Notes: a model not told the origin generated them from the letters alone. Positions 34,729 to 44,672 are shown, numbered from the stretch's first letter. The stretch is 64,000 nucleotides of DNA from Brachyspira innocens ATCC 29796 (GCF_000384655.1 NZ_ARQI01000129.1:79414-143413), one strand, 5' to 3'. Translations and numbers: made by a program.

Positions 34729-35469
34729 ATGACAAAAAGATTTGACCCAAGAACTATTTTTTTATCCACATTATTTTTAGCTGTATCATTAGTAGTAATG
34801 AATAAAATAAATCAAACTATATTCTGTGCTTTAGCTATAATTTTGCATGTACTTCTTATAGGAATAAATATTAAAAATATTATAAAAATATTTATAGCGT
34901 CTATATGGCTTTTGCTTTCAATTATATTAATTAACTATTTTTTGATAGGAAGAAATATAGATTATATAGCAAATACAGCTTTCAGATTATTTGGGATTAT
35001 AATACTTGCAGCAGTAGTTCTATCATCTATGGATATAATGGATATAGGTTTTGCCATAGAAAAAATATTTTATCCTTTGAAATATCTAAAAATACCAATA
35101 GAAAGCATAAGCATTATAATAGCATTATCATTAAAGTTTATACCATTAATAAAAGATGAAGCTTTAAGAATAAGAAAAGCTCAAAAAGCAAGGGGGCTTG
35201 ATTATCAATTAATGCCAATAGGAGAGAAAATAACTAATTCTGCCAACCTTTTTATACCAATAGTAATTTTGGCTATACAGTCATCAGTAAAAACAGCCAT
35301 TGCTATGGAAGTGAGAGGATACAGTGCACCTTATGACAAGACAAGGCTATATGAGTCATTTATTAAAGCAAAAGATGTTTTATATATATCATTCAGTATT
35401 TTATTTTTAGTATTCATTATTTTAGTGAGGCTTAATATAATAAAAATACTCGAAAATATAAAACTATAA
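34729..35469 (+). CDS. ecfT: ECF transporter transmembrane component T
   Basis: 246 residues with about five or six membrane segments. Its cytoplasmic coupling helices show the diagnostic Ala-Arg-Gly motifs: IRKAQKARGLDYQ and AMEVRGYSAPYDKTR. EcfT connects the ATPases with the S component and drives its toppling in the membrane. It is the last gene of the operon, ending at a bidirectional terminator. Confidence 0.9.
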   Translation: MTKRFDPRTIFLSTLFLAVSLVVMNKINQTIFCALAIILHVLLIGINIKNIIKIFIASIWLLLSIILINYFLIGRNIDYIANTAFRLFGIIILAAVVLSSMDIMDIGFAIEKIFYPLKYLKIPIESISIIIALSLKFIPLIKDEALRIRKAQKARGLDYQLMPIGEKITNSANLFIPIVILAIQSSVKTAIAMEVRGYSAPYDKTRLYESFIKAKDVLYISFSILFLVFIILVRLNIIKILENIKL

Positions 35470-35474
35470 TAAAA

Positions 35475-35502
35475 AATAAAGGGCTTAAAAAAGCCCTTTA
35501 TT
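35475..35502. terminator. Bidirectional terminator between ecfT and the TPR gene
   Basis: AATAAAGGGCTT/AAGCCCTTTATT, a perfect 12-bp stem with a 4-base loop, T-rich on both sides. Confidence 0.85.
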
Positions 35503-35524
35503 TATATTATTTCCATATTATTAA

Positions 35525-37732
35525 TTATATCTTCCAATCAGGGAAACGCTTAATAACAGCAGAAATTATATCAGTTTTATAATGCTGCTCTAAATTAACC
35601 AGCTTTTGGAACTCACTAAATATAACTTTTACATCATCTTCAGATTCATTTTCTATAAACTTGAGCAGATAAGCCTTATCAAATACCAAATCATACACCA
35701 CTTTCAAAAGTTTTCTAGCCTGTGCAGATGTTTCTTTTTTATCTACCATTTTAGAAAGATGAGGGATAATGCTAAGAAGCCCTATCATAAGAGAGTTTTT
35801 ATTTATTTTAATGTCTCCCTCTATATCATCATAATATTCCCCATCAAGTATCTTCTGAGCAAAATATACAAATGCCTCTGGATATTCTCTGTAATGAAGA
35901 AATATATCATCAATAGTCTTAGCAAGCATATCTACTTTACCATCAGCAAATAATTTATTTACTATAAGATAATTATTTTTAACCTGAGAAGAATAAAGCA
36001 TTTTTAATATAATATTATAATAATCATCTCTTCTTCCGTCCCAAATAGCTTTTATGAACTTCTCTCTATAGTTTGAAGAAGGAAGAACCTCATAAACATG
36101 AGTATAATCATCAATATCTTTCACTATATCAGAAAGCAGCGGTATATCTTTATCAACTGATGACTGACTTCTCAAATATATTGTACTCACTATTCTTGCA
36201 TCATTAGGAGATTTTTTATCTTTAGAAATATTAACAAAATAATCATTCATCTCTTTAGCTTCATCAGAGTTCAAATTAGGAGTATAATTTAAATATTCCA
36301 TATATATCTGATATCTTTCAAAGAAATTATCAGTTTTATTGAACTTAGACAAACATTCAGCATCATAAGTTTCAGCTTCTTCATTATAAAGGAAAGTATT
36401 TTTATCAAACTTAACAGTAGTAGAAGCCCTTACAGATTTTTTAGCCCCTTCAAGCCATTTAGTATATGATGTTTCAGGAACTACTACAGCTGGTTTTGAA
36501 GTTAATTCCTGTTTCAAATCTTTAGTTGTAATAGTTTTTTTATATTTTAAAATAATAGTTAAAAGCTCTGTAGGATTTTCCTCTGCTATTTTTTTTATTT
36601 CATTAAGTTTATATGCCTTATAAACATTAATATCATCTGCTGGAAGTGTAGTAAGAGACTGTATAGCCATATCAAATGTCATTTTTCTTACATCTTCCTG
36701 AGATACAAATTTTATCATCAAAAAGTTTATATCTATAGCTTTAATCTTTCCTACCCCGAAGTTTCTATGAAGAACATATTTATCAACATCGTACTGTATA
36801 TATTTTTCAAATATTTCTATACATTCTTTTGGTTTTTTATTAACATTAGTAATTGAAGATATTTCCTCTATTTTTTCAAAAAGCGTATGATTAGGATACA
36901 ATGCTTTATAAACATCTACAAGTCTATGTCTGAAAAATTTGGCTTTTTTATTATTCTGAGCTACTATATCCTGTTCATAATTAAGCAAATTTTTTATAGT
37001 TTTCAAAGCATCGCTGTATCTGTTATTTTCAAAATAATAGAAAAATATTATTTTCCACACATCTATCATTATATTAGAATCAACTAATGCCTTTAATGCA
37101 TTCTCATGTTTAAGCAGATAGTTATAATTATCAGGCTCATACTGAAGAACTTTTTTTATATCGCTTTCGGCATTATCTCTCTCTCTTAAAAGATTTCTTT
37201 CAAAAGCTATTTTATAATAATGTACAGCACTCTTTATATCGCCTGCTAATTCTTTGGTATGAGCTATTTTTTCTGGAAGTTCTGGATTTGAAACATCAAA
37301 ACGTATAAGTCTTTCCCATATTTCTAAAGCCTCAGCTTCCCTATTTGTACTTTGATAATAGCTAGCTAAATATCTTAAAGCATAATCGCTTTCATAATAT
37401 TCATCTAATATTTTCTGAGCTATAAACTCAACTATATTCCATTTCTTAGCATTTTTAAAAATACCTAAAAGTTTATCCAAACTTCCTTCAGAATAGTTTG
37501 CAATTTTTAAATTTAAAAGTCCGTTTGCATATAATGCTGATATATGATTAGGATTTTTATCCAACTGCAGTTTAGCGGTATCTATAGCAGCATTAATATC
37601 ATTAGTATCGTTTATCTCGTTAATTACAGCAGCCAAATCAAAAAAATATTTAGTTGTATAATTAAGTAATGGCTTTCTAGTAAATGTTTCTTCTGAAAAT
37701 ATATTTTCCAATTTTTGTAGAGCTTCTGACAT
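35525..37732 (-). CDS. TPR protein resembling the N-terminal part of spirochaete/chlamydial GreA fusions, without a GreA domain
   Basis: 735 residues with GGAG before the ATG. The first 290 residues are TPR-like helices (ALYANGLLNLKIANYSEG, EALEIWERLIRFDVSNPEL, AVHYYKIAFERNL). A short beta segment follows, HRNFGVGKIKAIDINFLMIKF with MTFDMAIQSLTTLP, then DLKQELTSKP..SYTKWLEGAKKSVR. This order resembles the upstream part of the large GreA proteins of Treponema, Borrelia and Chlamydia as I know them. The protein ends LEQHYKTDIISAVIKRFPDW with no GreA coiled coil or C-terminal domain, and a terminator follows at once, so the end is real. It may regulate RNA polymerase with a separate GreA, or do something else. 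Family link is by motif order only. Confidence 0.62.
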   Translation of the reverse strand: MSEALQKLENIFSEETFTRKPLLNYTTKYFFDLAAVINEINDTNDINAAIDTAKLQLDKNPNHISALYANGLLNLKIANYSEGSLDKLLGIFKNAKKWNIVEFIAQKILDEYYESDYALRYLASYYQSTNREAEALEIWERLIRFDVSNPELPEKIAHTKELAGDIKSAVHYYKIAFERNLLRERDNAESDIKKVLQYEPDNYNYLLKHENALKALVDSNIMIDVWKIIFFYYFENNRYSDALKTIKNLLNYEQDIVAQNNKKAKFFRHRLVDVYKALYPNHTLFEKIEEISSITNVNKKPKECIEIFEKYIQYDVDKYVLHRNFGVGKIKAIDINFLMIKFVSQEDVRKMTFDMAIQSLTTLPADDINVYKAYKLNEIKKIAEENPTELLTIILKYKKTITTKDLKQELTSKPAVVVPETSYTKWLEGAKKSVRASTTVKFDKNTFLYNEEAETYDAECLSKFNKTDNFFERYQIYMEYLNYTPNLNSDEAKEMNDYFVNISKDKKSPNDARIVSTIYLRSQSSVDKDIPLLSDIVKDIDDYTHVYEVLPSSNYREKFIKAIWDGRRDDYYNIILKMLYSSQVKNNYLIVNKLFADGKVDMLAKTIDDIFLHYREYPEAFVYFAQKILDGEYYDDIEGDIKINKNSLMIGLLSIIPHLSKMVDKKETSAQARKLLKVVYDLVFDKAYLLKFIENESEDDVKVIFSEFQKLVNLEQHYKTDIISAVIKRFPDWKI

Positions 37733-37736
37733 ATTA

Positions 37737-38717
37737 TCACTCCTTATCTAATATTTTTATGTAGTATTGCAGCAAATCCTTATCTATCGCAGCCATCTTT
37801 CTGCCCCATACCTTAACTTCTTCTATATCAGAATCATTTTGCCTCATAATAAGATATGTTGTTAAAAACGCATAAGAAGCTAAAAGTTTAGGTGCTGCTG
37901 CCTCTCTCAGTTTTAATTTTCTATAGTCAGCTTCAAGCCTAGATATCTTTTTCCTAAGTTCAAACTCTTCTTTTTCACTTAAAGGTCTTTTCACATCCAG
38001 TATATTCATAAGCTCGCCATAGGCACTCATCCAAAGTATTATCTCCTCCTGACTATTATTATGAATGCCTCTTTTTATTATTATATCTCTTATTTCTCTT
38101 ACTACTTCAATGCTAATATTTTCAAACTCTATACTTAAAGGATCATAAAATAAAGCCTCTCTTATATATAATTTGCATTTCTTTTCATCGCCTAGTATAT
38201 CATAAATCATAGCAATAAAACTAAGAGTCTTTGAATTATAAGGCTCTATTGTATTTAAATATTCATAAGATTTTAATGCCCTAGAATAATCCTTTAACTC
38301 TATAAAAGCATTTGAAAGTAAATGTAATTCCTCCGTGCCTTCAATATCATCAGTACTTTTCTGCATTATTAAGTCTATTGTTTTATTATAAACATAATAA
38401 TGTATAGCATTAACTGCCATAAGACTCTCATCATAAGATTTAGTATGTACAAATACACTAAATTTCTTGTATGTAGAATCTAAAAGTTTGCAATACTCTA
38501 TACAATTTCTCTCTACGCTTTTAAACTTATCAAGCCTGTTAATCCAAAATTTAACACAGGATATATTTTCATATAGGTTAGCACATTCAAAGTCCATAGA
38601 CATAATCTTATCAAAATCTTCCATAGACTCTTCAAATAAGCCGTTTTTTAATTTACTTTCTATAACAGAAAAAATATCCTTAACAGACTCCTTCCTAGAA
38701 AATAATTCTTCTTCCAT
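37737..38717 (-). CDS. TPR-like cytoplasmic protein
   Basis: 326 residues, no signal peptide. Helical repeats are visible: LLSNAFIELKDYSRALKSYEYLNTIEP, then KTLSFIAMIYDILGDEKKCKLYI and REALFYDPLSIEF, which read as two or three TPR units in the middle. The C-terminal third is a probable coiled coil (SEKEEFELRKKISRLEADYR, KLKLREAA). It precedes the larger TPR gene by 4 bases, so the two are co-transcribed and the products probably work together. No function is recognised. Confidence 0.7.
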   Translation of the reverse strand: MEEELFSRKESVKDIFSVIESKLKNGLFEESMEDFDKIMSMDFECANLYENISCVKFWINRLDKFKSVERNCIEYCKLLDSTYKKFSVFVHTKSYDESLMAVNAIHYYVYNKTIDLIMQKSTDDIEGTEELHLLSNAFIELKDYSRALKSYEYLNTIEPYNSKTLSFIAMIYDILGDEKKCKLYIREALFYDPLSIEFENISIEVVREIRDIIIKRGIHNNSQEEIILWMSAYGELMNILDVKRPLSEKEEFELRKKISRLEADYRKLKLREAAAPKLLASYAFLTTYLIMRQNDSDIEEVKVWGRKMAAIDKDLLQYYIKILDKE

Positions 38718-38893
38718 TATATTTTATACAAACTACTCCCTTAAAGTTAAAAAACGTACAGAGATATATACGTATATTTATATAATATAATCAAATAAGA
38801 CTAAATTGTCAAGTAAAAATAATACTTTGTATATTTCAAAATAATAAAAAATATATTAAAAAACTATAATTATTTTTATAATATGATAATTTA

Positions 38894-40134
38894 CTAAATA
38901 TCAGTACTGTTATATACAATTTCTCCTGATTTAAAAACGATACTGCATAAATTATTATCCAAAGTATAGAGTAAAAAGTTTAATTTTTTGGTATTCCATA
39001 TTATAATATCAGCCTTTTTTCCAACTTCAATAGTGCCTATCTCTTTTCCTCTATCAATAGCACATGCGGCATTAATTGTAGCAGCATTCAATATTTCTTC
39101 AGGCTTTAATCTATATATTAAATATGCTAATTTCATAATAAACTGCATATTAAAACAAGTACTTGAGCCTGGGTTATAATCAGAAGCTATAGCAACAGGT
39201 ATACCTTTTTCCACCATATATCTAGCTTAGCATAAGGCATTCCTAAATAAAAAGAAGCATTAGGTAAAAGTACTGCTATTACCCCATGTTTTTTTATAAC
39301 GTCTATACATCTGTCATCAGCCATAATCAAATGCTCGGCACTTACAGCATTAAATCTAGCCGCCAAATAAGAACCTCCGCTGGTTTCAAGCTGGTCAGAA
39401 TGTATTTTGAGTTTTAAATTATGCTTTTGGGCTGTATCTAAAATCTTATGGCTTTCTTCCATGTCAAGTCCGCAATTTTCACAAAATACATCGCAAAATT
39501 CTGCAAGTCCTAACTCTGCAATTTTAGGTATCATCTCATTGCATATTAAATTAACGTATCCATTTCTGTCATTTTTATATTCATTTGGTACAACATGTCC
39601 TCCCATAAATGTAGAAACTATATCTATTTTATGGTTTTCATTCAATTTTTTCATAACATTTAATATCTTTATCTCATCTTTAACTGTTAAACCATAGCCG
39701 CTTTTACCTTCAACAGTGGTAGTTCCATATTTTATCATACTGTCAAGTATTGGAATTGACTTTTTATAAAGTGCATTCTCTGTCTGTTCTCTAGTATCTT
39801 TTACCGTAGATAATATACCATATCCAGCCTTTATTATATCAGAATATCCCATATGACCAGTAACTATATCATACATCTCATCTTCACGGCTTCCTCCATA
39901 TACAAAGTGAGTATGGCAGTCAACTAAACCAGATGTAACTAAAGCACCATTGGCATTGATAGTTTTTCTAGCTTTTTCATTAGGAGATTCTCCTATATAT
40001 TCTATAAAACTATCCTTTATGCCTATTGAAATATTATTATATACTTTTACTTTCCCCTGATTTTTACCATATAATGGACTGCTGCCTTCTGCAGTTACTA
40101 ATGTTCCTATGTTCTTTATAATGATATCTAACAT
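38894..40134 (-). pseudogene. hutI: Imidazolonepropionase, interrupted by one frameshift
   Basis: Two overlapping frames give the entire HutI. The first (39187-40134) has the metal-binding HTHFVYGGSREDEMYDI, GKSGYGL, HSDQLETSGGSYLAARF and AEHLIMADD. It leaves frame at LDIWWKKVY. The second frame (stop at 38894) resumes with MVEKGIPVAIASDYNPGSST, CFNMQFIMKLAY and the closing beta-strand KKADIIIWN. The break is at about 39216-39222, where GATATATGG stands for an expected GATATAATGG: a single missing A. Nothing else is damaged, so it is a very recent mutation or a sequence error. HutI opens imidazolone propionate in histidine degradation; no other hut gene is adjacent. Confidence 0.88.
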
Positions 40135-40195
40135 ATTATAATTACCGCCATATTAATAGTATAGTAATAATTATAACATAAAACAATATTAAAAG

Positions 40196-40996
40196 TTATA
40201 TATTAATAGAAAAATGGTACAAGTTATAAGAAGTTATTAAAATTATTATTATTAATATAGTTACAAATAGTTTATTTACGATATTAGAATCTATTTTTTT
40301 ATTGACAAATCTTCCTAATACCCCTCCCAATATACCGCCAATTATCATTACAATCAAAAAACGTAAATTAACTTTAGAAGCCTCATTATTTGCTATACTT
40401 ATAAATACGCTTGCTATTTGAGAAAAAAGTATTATGTATAAAGAATTTTGAGCTGCAGCTTTTGAATCCATACTAAAGAAAAAATACAAAAATGCTATAT
40501 TAAAAGGTCCGCCGCCAATCCCTAAAAATGATGATAAAAATCCAAGAATAAGTCCTATAATAATACATAAAAATATATTTTGTATATGTAAAGACTTTAT
40601 TTTTTTTCCCTGCATATTTTTTATAGTAAAAATAACAGTAAGTATAGTTAAAAATATCAAAACGGCCGACTGAAAAACACCTGCAATATTTTCACTTTTA
40701 AAAAACATAATAACATAAGAAAATGACATCTTTCCAAATATTCCGCCAAGCACACCGCCCAAAGCAAGCGGAGTAGCTATTTTTCCGTTTACAAGGCTGT
40801 CTCCCTTTATCTTTGAAACTATGAAAGTGTACATGCTCATAGAAAGCACTGTACAAGAAGATAGAAAACTTATTTTACTCACTTCCATAATATTTAGAGA
40901 ATCAAGTACTGGCTTTATTATAACACCGCCGCCTATTCCGCAAATAGCTCCTATAGTTGAAGCAAGCAAACTTACAATCAAAAAAAAGACTATCAT
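40196..40996 (-). CDS. TauE/SafE-family membrane permease
   Basis: 266 residues and about eight helices. Two matching halves start with GAICGIGGGVIIKPVLD and FLGIGGGPFNIAFLYFF, the repeated Gly-rich motif of the TSUP (TauE/SafE) family, which exports or imports sulfite, sulfonates or organosulfur acids. The gene begins inside the end of the PHP gene (ATGA overlap), so the two are translated together. The substrate is not known here. Confidence 0.87.
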   Translation of the reverse strand: MIVFFLIVSLLASTIGAICGIGGGVIIKPVLDSLNIMEVSKISFLSSCTVLSMSMYTFIVSKIKGDSLVNGKIATPLALGGVLGGIFGKMSFSYVIMFFKSENIAGVFQSAVLIFLTILTVIFTIKNMQGKKIKSLHIQNIFLCIIIGLILGFLSSFLGIGGGPFNIAFLYFFFSMDSKAAAQNSLYIILFSQIASVFISIANNEASKVNLRFLIVMIIGGILGGVLGRFVNKKIDSNIVNKLFVTILIIIILITSYNLYHFSINI

Positions 40997-41700
40997 TTTT
41001 CTATATTAAGATATTCCATCAATCTGTCATAATCAGTATTAAGTATAAGATTTTCTGGAAAATCAATAGATTCAAGCATATCTACTGCATCTTTATGATC
41101 TCCTACTTTATACATAGAATGGGCATCAGAAGTTACTATGATATTAGTTTCATATTTTTTGCACATAAGTGCTACTTCCCTGCATATAGGATAGCTTCCT
41201 TTTCTCACTTTAAAAGATGATGAATTAATTTCTATAAGTTTATTATATTCTTTGCATAATTTCACTATATATTCAATATTAAACTCAAATTTCGGATTAC
41301 CAACATGCCCTAAACAGTCAATATGTTTATTTTTTATAACTTCAGCATATCCATTGGTATGCTCTCTTATATTTAGAGGCTGCAAAGCATCTTCATGATA
41401 TGAAGCTATAACAAAATCCAAATAATTTAATACAGCCTCACTTAAATCTACTTTTCCGCTGTAATCTATTATATCAGCCTCACAGCCTCTTAATAGTCTT
41501 ATACCATCTATATAATCAGGTAAATTATGCATAGCCTTAAAATGAACTTCTTTAGCCCCGTCACTTGAAGCAGGACCATGATTTGTAATAGCTAAAGCTA
41601 AAAAACCCTTTCCTTTGGCTGCCTGTACCATTTCATTGACTGTACTATATGCATGCTCACTTACTGTAGTATGGGTATGTAAATCAGGTATTATTTTCAT
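40993..41700 (-). CDS. PHP-domain phosphatase, YcdX type
   Basis: 235 residues. PHP metal ligands are in order: PDLHTHTTVSEHAYST, LAITNHGPA, RGCEADIIDYSG, VIASYHED, DCLGHVGNP and IIVTSDAHS. The size and pattern match YcdX-like phosphoesterases rather than histidinol phosphatase or polymerase PHP domains. AGGTA precedes the ATG. It is upstream of the TauE-like gene with a 4-base overlap and follows the cytidylate-kinase-like gene after 10 bases. Natural substrate unknown. Confidence 0.85.
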   Translation of the reverse strand: MKIIPDLHTHTTVSEHAYSTVNEMVQAAKGKGFLALAITNHGPASSDGAKEVHFKAMHNLPDYIDGIRLLRGCEADIIDYSGKVDLSEAVLNYLDFVIASYHEDALQPLNIREHTNGYAEVIKNKHIDCLGHVGNPKFEFNIEYIVKLCKEYNKLIEINSSSFKVRKGSYPICREVALMCKKYETNIIVTSDAHSMYKVGDHKDAVDMLESIDFPENLILNTDYDRLMEYLNIEK

Positions 41701-41710
41701 AATAATATAC

Positions 41711-42334
41711 CTATTTGTCTAATCTAAATTTGGCTATTTTTTCTATTAAATCTACAGTATTATCAATACCTATAAAATCGCTGTTAAAGCAGGCATGATA
41801 ATTTCTTGCATCTCCCCAAACTTTACCAGTATAGTAATTATAATGTTTGGATCTTAATTTGTCTCTTTCTTTAAGGATTTTTTCTATATTAGAACTATCC
41901 AGTTTATAATCATTAACAGCACGTTTAATTTTGCTTTGTATATCAGAATAGATAAAAATATTAATACAGTTATCCATTCCTTCCAATACATGATTTGCAC
42001 ATCTTCCCACTATAACACATGAATTTTTTGAAGCTACTTCCTTAATAACATTACTTTGAGCAAAAAACATAGTATCCTGCAGTGACTCTCCGTTTCCAAA
42101 TGTCATATTTCCTGCATAAGAACCTGATATAGCAAAATTAAATAAAGAAGCACCTGTTAATTTCTGTTCATTTTCTTTAATATATTCTGGAGAAAATCCC
42201 GTTTTATCCGATGCCATCTCTATTATAGCCTTATCATAAAAAGGTATATCTAGTTTTTTTGCAACCATCTCACCGATATATCTTCCGCCGCTTCCGAATT
42301 CTCTGCTGATAGTTATAACAATATTTTTACTCAT
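41711..42334 (-). CDS. Cytidylate kinase-like protein (AAA_26 type)
   Basis: About 207 residues. I start at ATG 42334, where GAGGGG lies at correct distance; the frame is open 7 codons further. MSKNIVITISREFGSGGRYI has the variant P-loop SREFGSGGR of the cytidylate-kinase-like family, followed by FYDKAIIEMAS and VIVGRCANHVLEGM. These proteins lack much of the CMP-binding insert of Cmk and are of unknown substrate. It is the first gene of a run with the PHP and TauE genes. Confidence 0.8.
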   Translation of the reverse strand: MSKNIVITISREFGSGGRYIGEMVAKKLDIPFYDKAIIEMASDKTGFSPEYIKENEQKLTGASLFNFAISGSYAGNMTFGNGESLQDTMFFAQSNVIKEVASKNSCVIVGRCANHVLEGMDNCINIFIYSDIQSKIKRAVNDYKLDSSNIEKILKERDKLRSKHYNYYTGKVWGDARNYHACFNSDFIGIDNTVDLIEKIAKFRLDK

Positions 42335-42464
42335 AATAGACCCCTCGTTTATCATTTACTATTATATAATAGTTTACCAATATTATCTTCATTTGTCAAA
42401 TTAAAATAATACCAATTTTAAGAATATATTAAAATAAAAATAAATATATTTTTATATATAATTA

Positions 42465-43265
42465 TTAAAAAAAGTCGGAGAAAGTTTTTTCTCTGGCATT
42501 TTCATCTTTCATTACGCCTATATCATACAAATATCTAGTAACAGCCAATGAAAAACCGCCTTTTATAGGAGTTTTCGGATAAAGTATTATTATAGGTGTC
42601 CTTTTCTGAACTGATATCATAACTTTCTCTTCATCAAAAAGTACAGGACCCAAAAGAACCAAATTAATATCAAGTGAAAACTTAGCAGTTACCTTCTTAA
42701 CTTCTCTGTATAAATTGATAGCCCAGTCTATATTTTTTACTTTATTAACTATCAAATACATTTTGTCAGTCATATTATTAACATATATCATCTTCATAAG
42801 TCTGTAAAGGTCAGTTAAAGCTGTAATTTCTGGGTTTGCTACTAATATAATATCATCAGACATCTCATAAAAACGCATCATAGGCTGAGTAATACCTGCA
42901 GCATAATCTATTATAACATAGTCATAATCATTGGCTAAAACCTTTAAATCTTTAGCAAGGTTTGACAAATTAAAATCATTTTCAAACTGAACAAATCTCT
43001 GTATATTAACACCAGCACTAATAACATCAATACCATATTCGCTTCTTATAACACAGTCTTTTAATGTTAAAGTACCTTCAAAATATTCTTGTAATTTAGA
43101 TTGCGGTTTGACATGAAGTAATATAAATACATTAGAACAGTTAATATCTATATCAAATACTAAAACTTTATATCCTCTTGAGGCTAATTCTGCAGAAAAA
43201 TTAACTGAACATAAAGTTTTTCCTGCACCGCCCTTACCGCTAGAAAAAGATATTATTCTTCCCAT
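42465..43265 (-). CDS. MinD/ParA-family ATPase (FlhG/FleN-like)
   Basis: 266 residues. Deviant Walker A FSSGKGGAGKTLCSVN, the switch I region, VFDIDINCSNVFILL, and YVIIDYAAGI (Walker B/switch II) place it with MinD, ParA and FlhG. The absence of the MinD C-terminal amphipathic helix signature and the VNKVKN guanine-like motif favour FlhG-like proteins that set flagellar number or position. Aspartate in the usual DTAAG box is DYAAG. The small HEAT-like gene upstream is separated by one base and may encode a partner. Role in flagellar placement is only an inference. Confidence 0.75.
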   Translation of the reverse strand: MGRIISFSSGKGGAGKTLCSVNFSAELASRGYKVLVFDIDINCSNVFILLHVKPQSKLQEYFEGTLTLKDCVIRSEYGIDVISAGVNIQRFVQFENDFNLSNLAKDLKVLANDYDYVIIDYAAGITQPMMRFYEMSDDIILVANPEITALTDLYRLMKMIYVNNMTDKMYLIVNKVKNIDWAINLYREVKKVTAKFSLDINLVLLGPVLFDEEKVMISVQKRTPIIILYPKTPIKGGFSLAVTRYLYDIGVMKDENAREKTFSDFF

Positions 43266-43266
43266 A

Positions 43267-43461
43267 TTATTGTCCTGTATACAATTTTAATACCTGAGCC
43301 ACTTTAAGTCTGACATTTTCGTCCCAATCTAGTATATGCGGCTTCAATGCTTTAATTACAGATATTTTATCGGAATTTTCTACATTTTTTGCCAACTCTT
43401 CAAGAGCCTCAAGTCTTTTTTCTACCTCTTCGCTTTCCAAAAGTGCAAAAATTTCTTTCAT
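43267..43461 (-). CDS. Small HEAT-repeat-like protein
   Basis: 64 residues, no signal. LLESEEVEKRLEALEELAKN and VIKALKPHILDWDENVRLKV look like one and a half HEAT repeats (the D.NVRLKVAQ helix is typical). The next start is one base beyond its stop, so it is coupled to the MinD-like ATPase and may act as its partner or adapter. It is not recognised as a named protein. Confidence 0.65.
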   Translation of the reverse strand: MKEIFALLESEEVEKRLEALEELAKNVENSDKISVIKALKPHILDWDENVRLKVAQVLKLYTGQ

Positions 43462-43596
43462 AGTTTCTTCCTTAAATTAAAAAGAATCAAATAAACAATA
43501 CTCTGATTATTAGATAATTATACATCATAAAATATTTTTGTCAAAATATAAAGATTATTTAATTTTAATTAAAAAAATATGCTAAAATCACATTAA

Positions 43597-44559
43597 TTAC
43601 ATTTGGAAAGGTTTTTCTTTAGTAAAGTCTGGCAAATAATTTTCAGAACTCTCCATCTCCTGAACCAATAAATTTTCAAAGCCCAAATCAAGAGCATAAT
43701 CTACAACATCATCATACTCTTTTTTATATAGTTTTCTGTTTATATTCTCAAAATCTAAAGCCTTAAATTGCGGATTATACTGAGACATTAAAGATATAGT
43801 GCTTTTTAAAAATCCCCTCTCCTTTAACTCTATTAATATATCGTAAGAATCAGATTCATTATTTGGAAGTATCAAATGCCTTATTATAATTCCTCTCTCA
43901 GCAATCCCATTATCATTAACAGTCAAATCTCCAACCTGACTTTTCATTATCTCTATAGCATTAATAGCAACATTAAAATAATTTTCAGCCCTAGAATATT
44001 TAAAAGCCTTATCATCAAAAACATATTTTAAATCAGGCAAATATATATCAACTATGCCGTCTAAACAATCCAGTAACTCTTTAGTATCATACCCATTTGT
44101 ATTATAAACTATAGGAAGATTAAGACCTTTCTCTAAAGCAATCTTTAAACCTTTAAGAACTGGATATATAACATGAGTAGCACTTACTAAATTTATATTT
44201 AAAGCTCCATCTCTTTCTAAACTCAAAAAATAATCGCCTAATGTTTCTATATTAACGGCATCGCCAACTCCTTCATTACTAATCTGATAATTCTGACAAA
44301 ATACACAGTTCAAATTACAGCTTGAAAAAAATACGGTTCCGCTTCCTCTCTCTCCTACAAGCATAGGCTCTTCTCCAAAATGAAGTGTATGAGATGCTAC
44401 TTTTATATGATTAGTATCTTCAAAAATTTTGCATCTTCCTATCTTATTTTCATTACGATTAATACCGCATATATGTCCGCAGCATATACAACTGTCATAA
44501 AGTGCCTTTGCCTTATCTATTACTGCACCTATATTTTTTAAATGCTTTTCATTATACAT
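43597..44559 (-). CDS. Radical SAM protein, PflA-like (COG1313 type)
   Basis: 320 residues with AGGACA before the ATG. An N-terminal Cys cluster (CICCGHICGINRNENKIGRC) comes before the radical SAM motif SCNLNCVFCQNYQIS at about residue 80; YNTNGYDTKELLD and the DIYLPDLKYV segment follow. This is the COG1313 group related to pyruvate-formate-lyase activases, often unassigned. No glycyl-radical enzyme lies near. The first Cys set could bind an extra cluster. Substrate unknown. Confidence 0.8.
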   Translation of the reverse strand: MYNEKHLKNIGAVIDKAKALYDSCICCGHICGINRNENKIGRCKIFEDTNHIKVASHTLHFGEEPMLVGERGSGTVFFSSCNLNCVFCQNYQISNEGVGDAVNIETLGDYFLSLERDGALNINLVSATHVIYPVLKGLKIALEKGLNLPIVYNTNGYDTKELLDCLDGIVDIYLPDLKYVFDDKAFKYSRAENYFNVAINAIEIMKSQVGDLTVNDNGIAERGIIIRHLILPNNESDSYDILIELKERGFLKSTISLMSQYNPQFKALDFENINRKLYKKEYDDVVDYALDLGFENLLVQEMESSENYLPDFTKEKPFQM

Positions 44560-44672
44560 AATTTGTCCTAATATTATTTATATTAAATAATATACAAAAA
44601 ATAAAACTATATCAATAGCATAATATTATTATAAATATAAACAAAAAAACGACAAAAATACATATTAAGATA

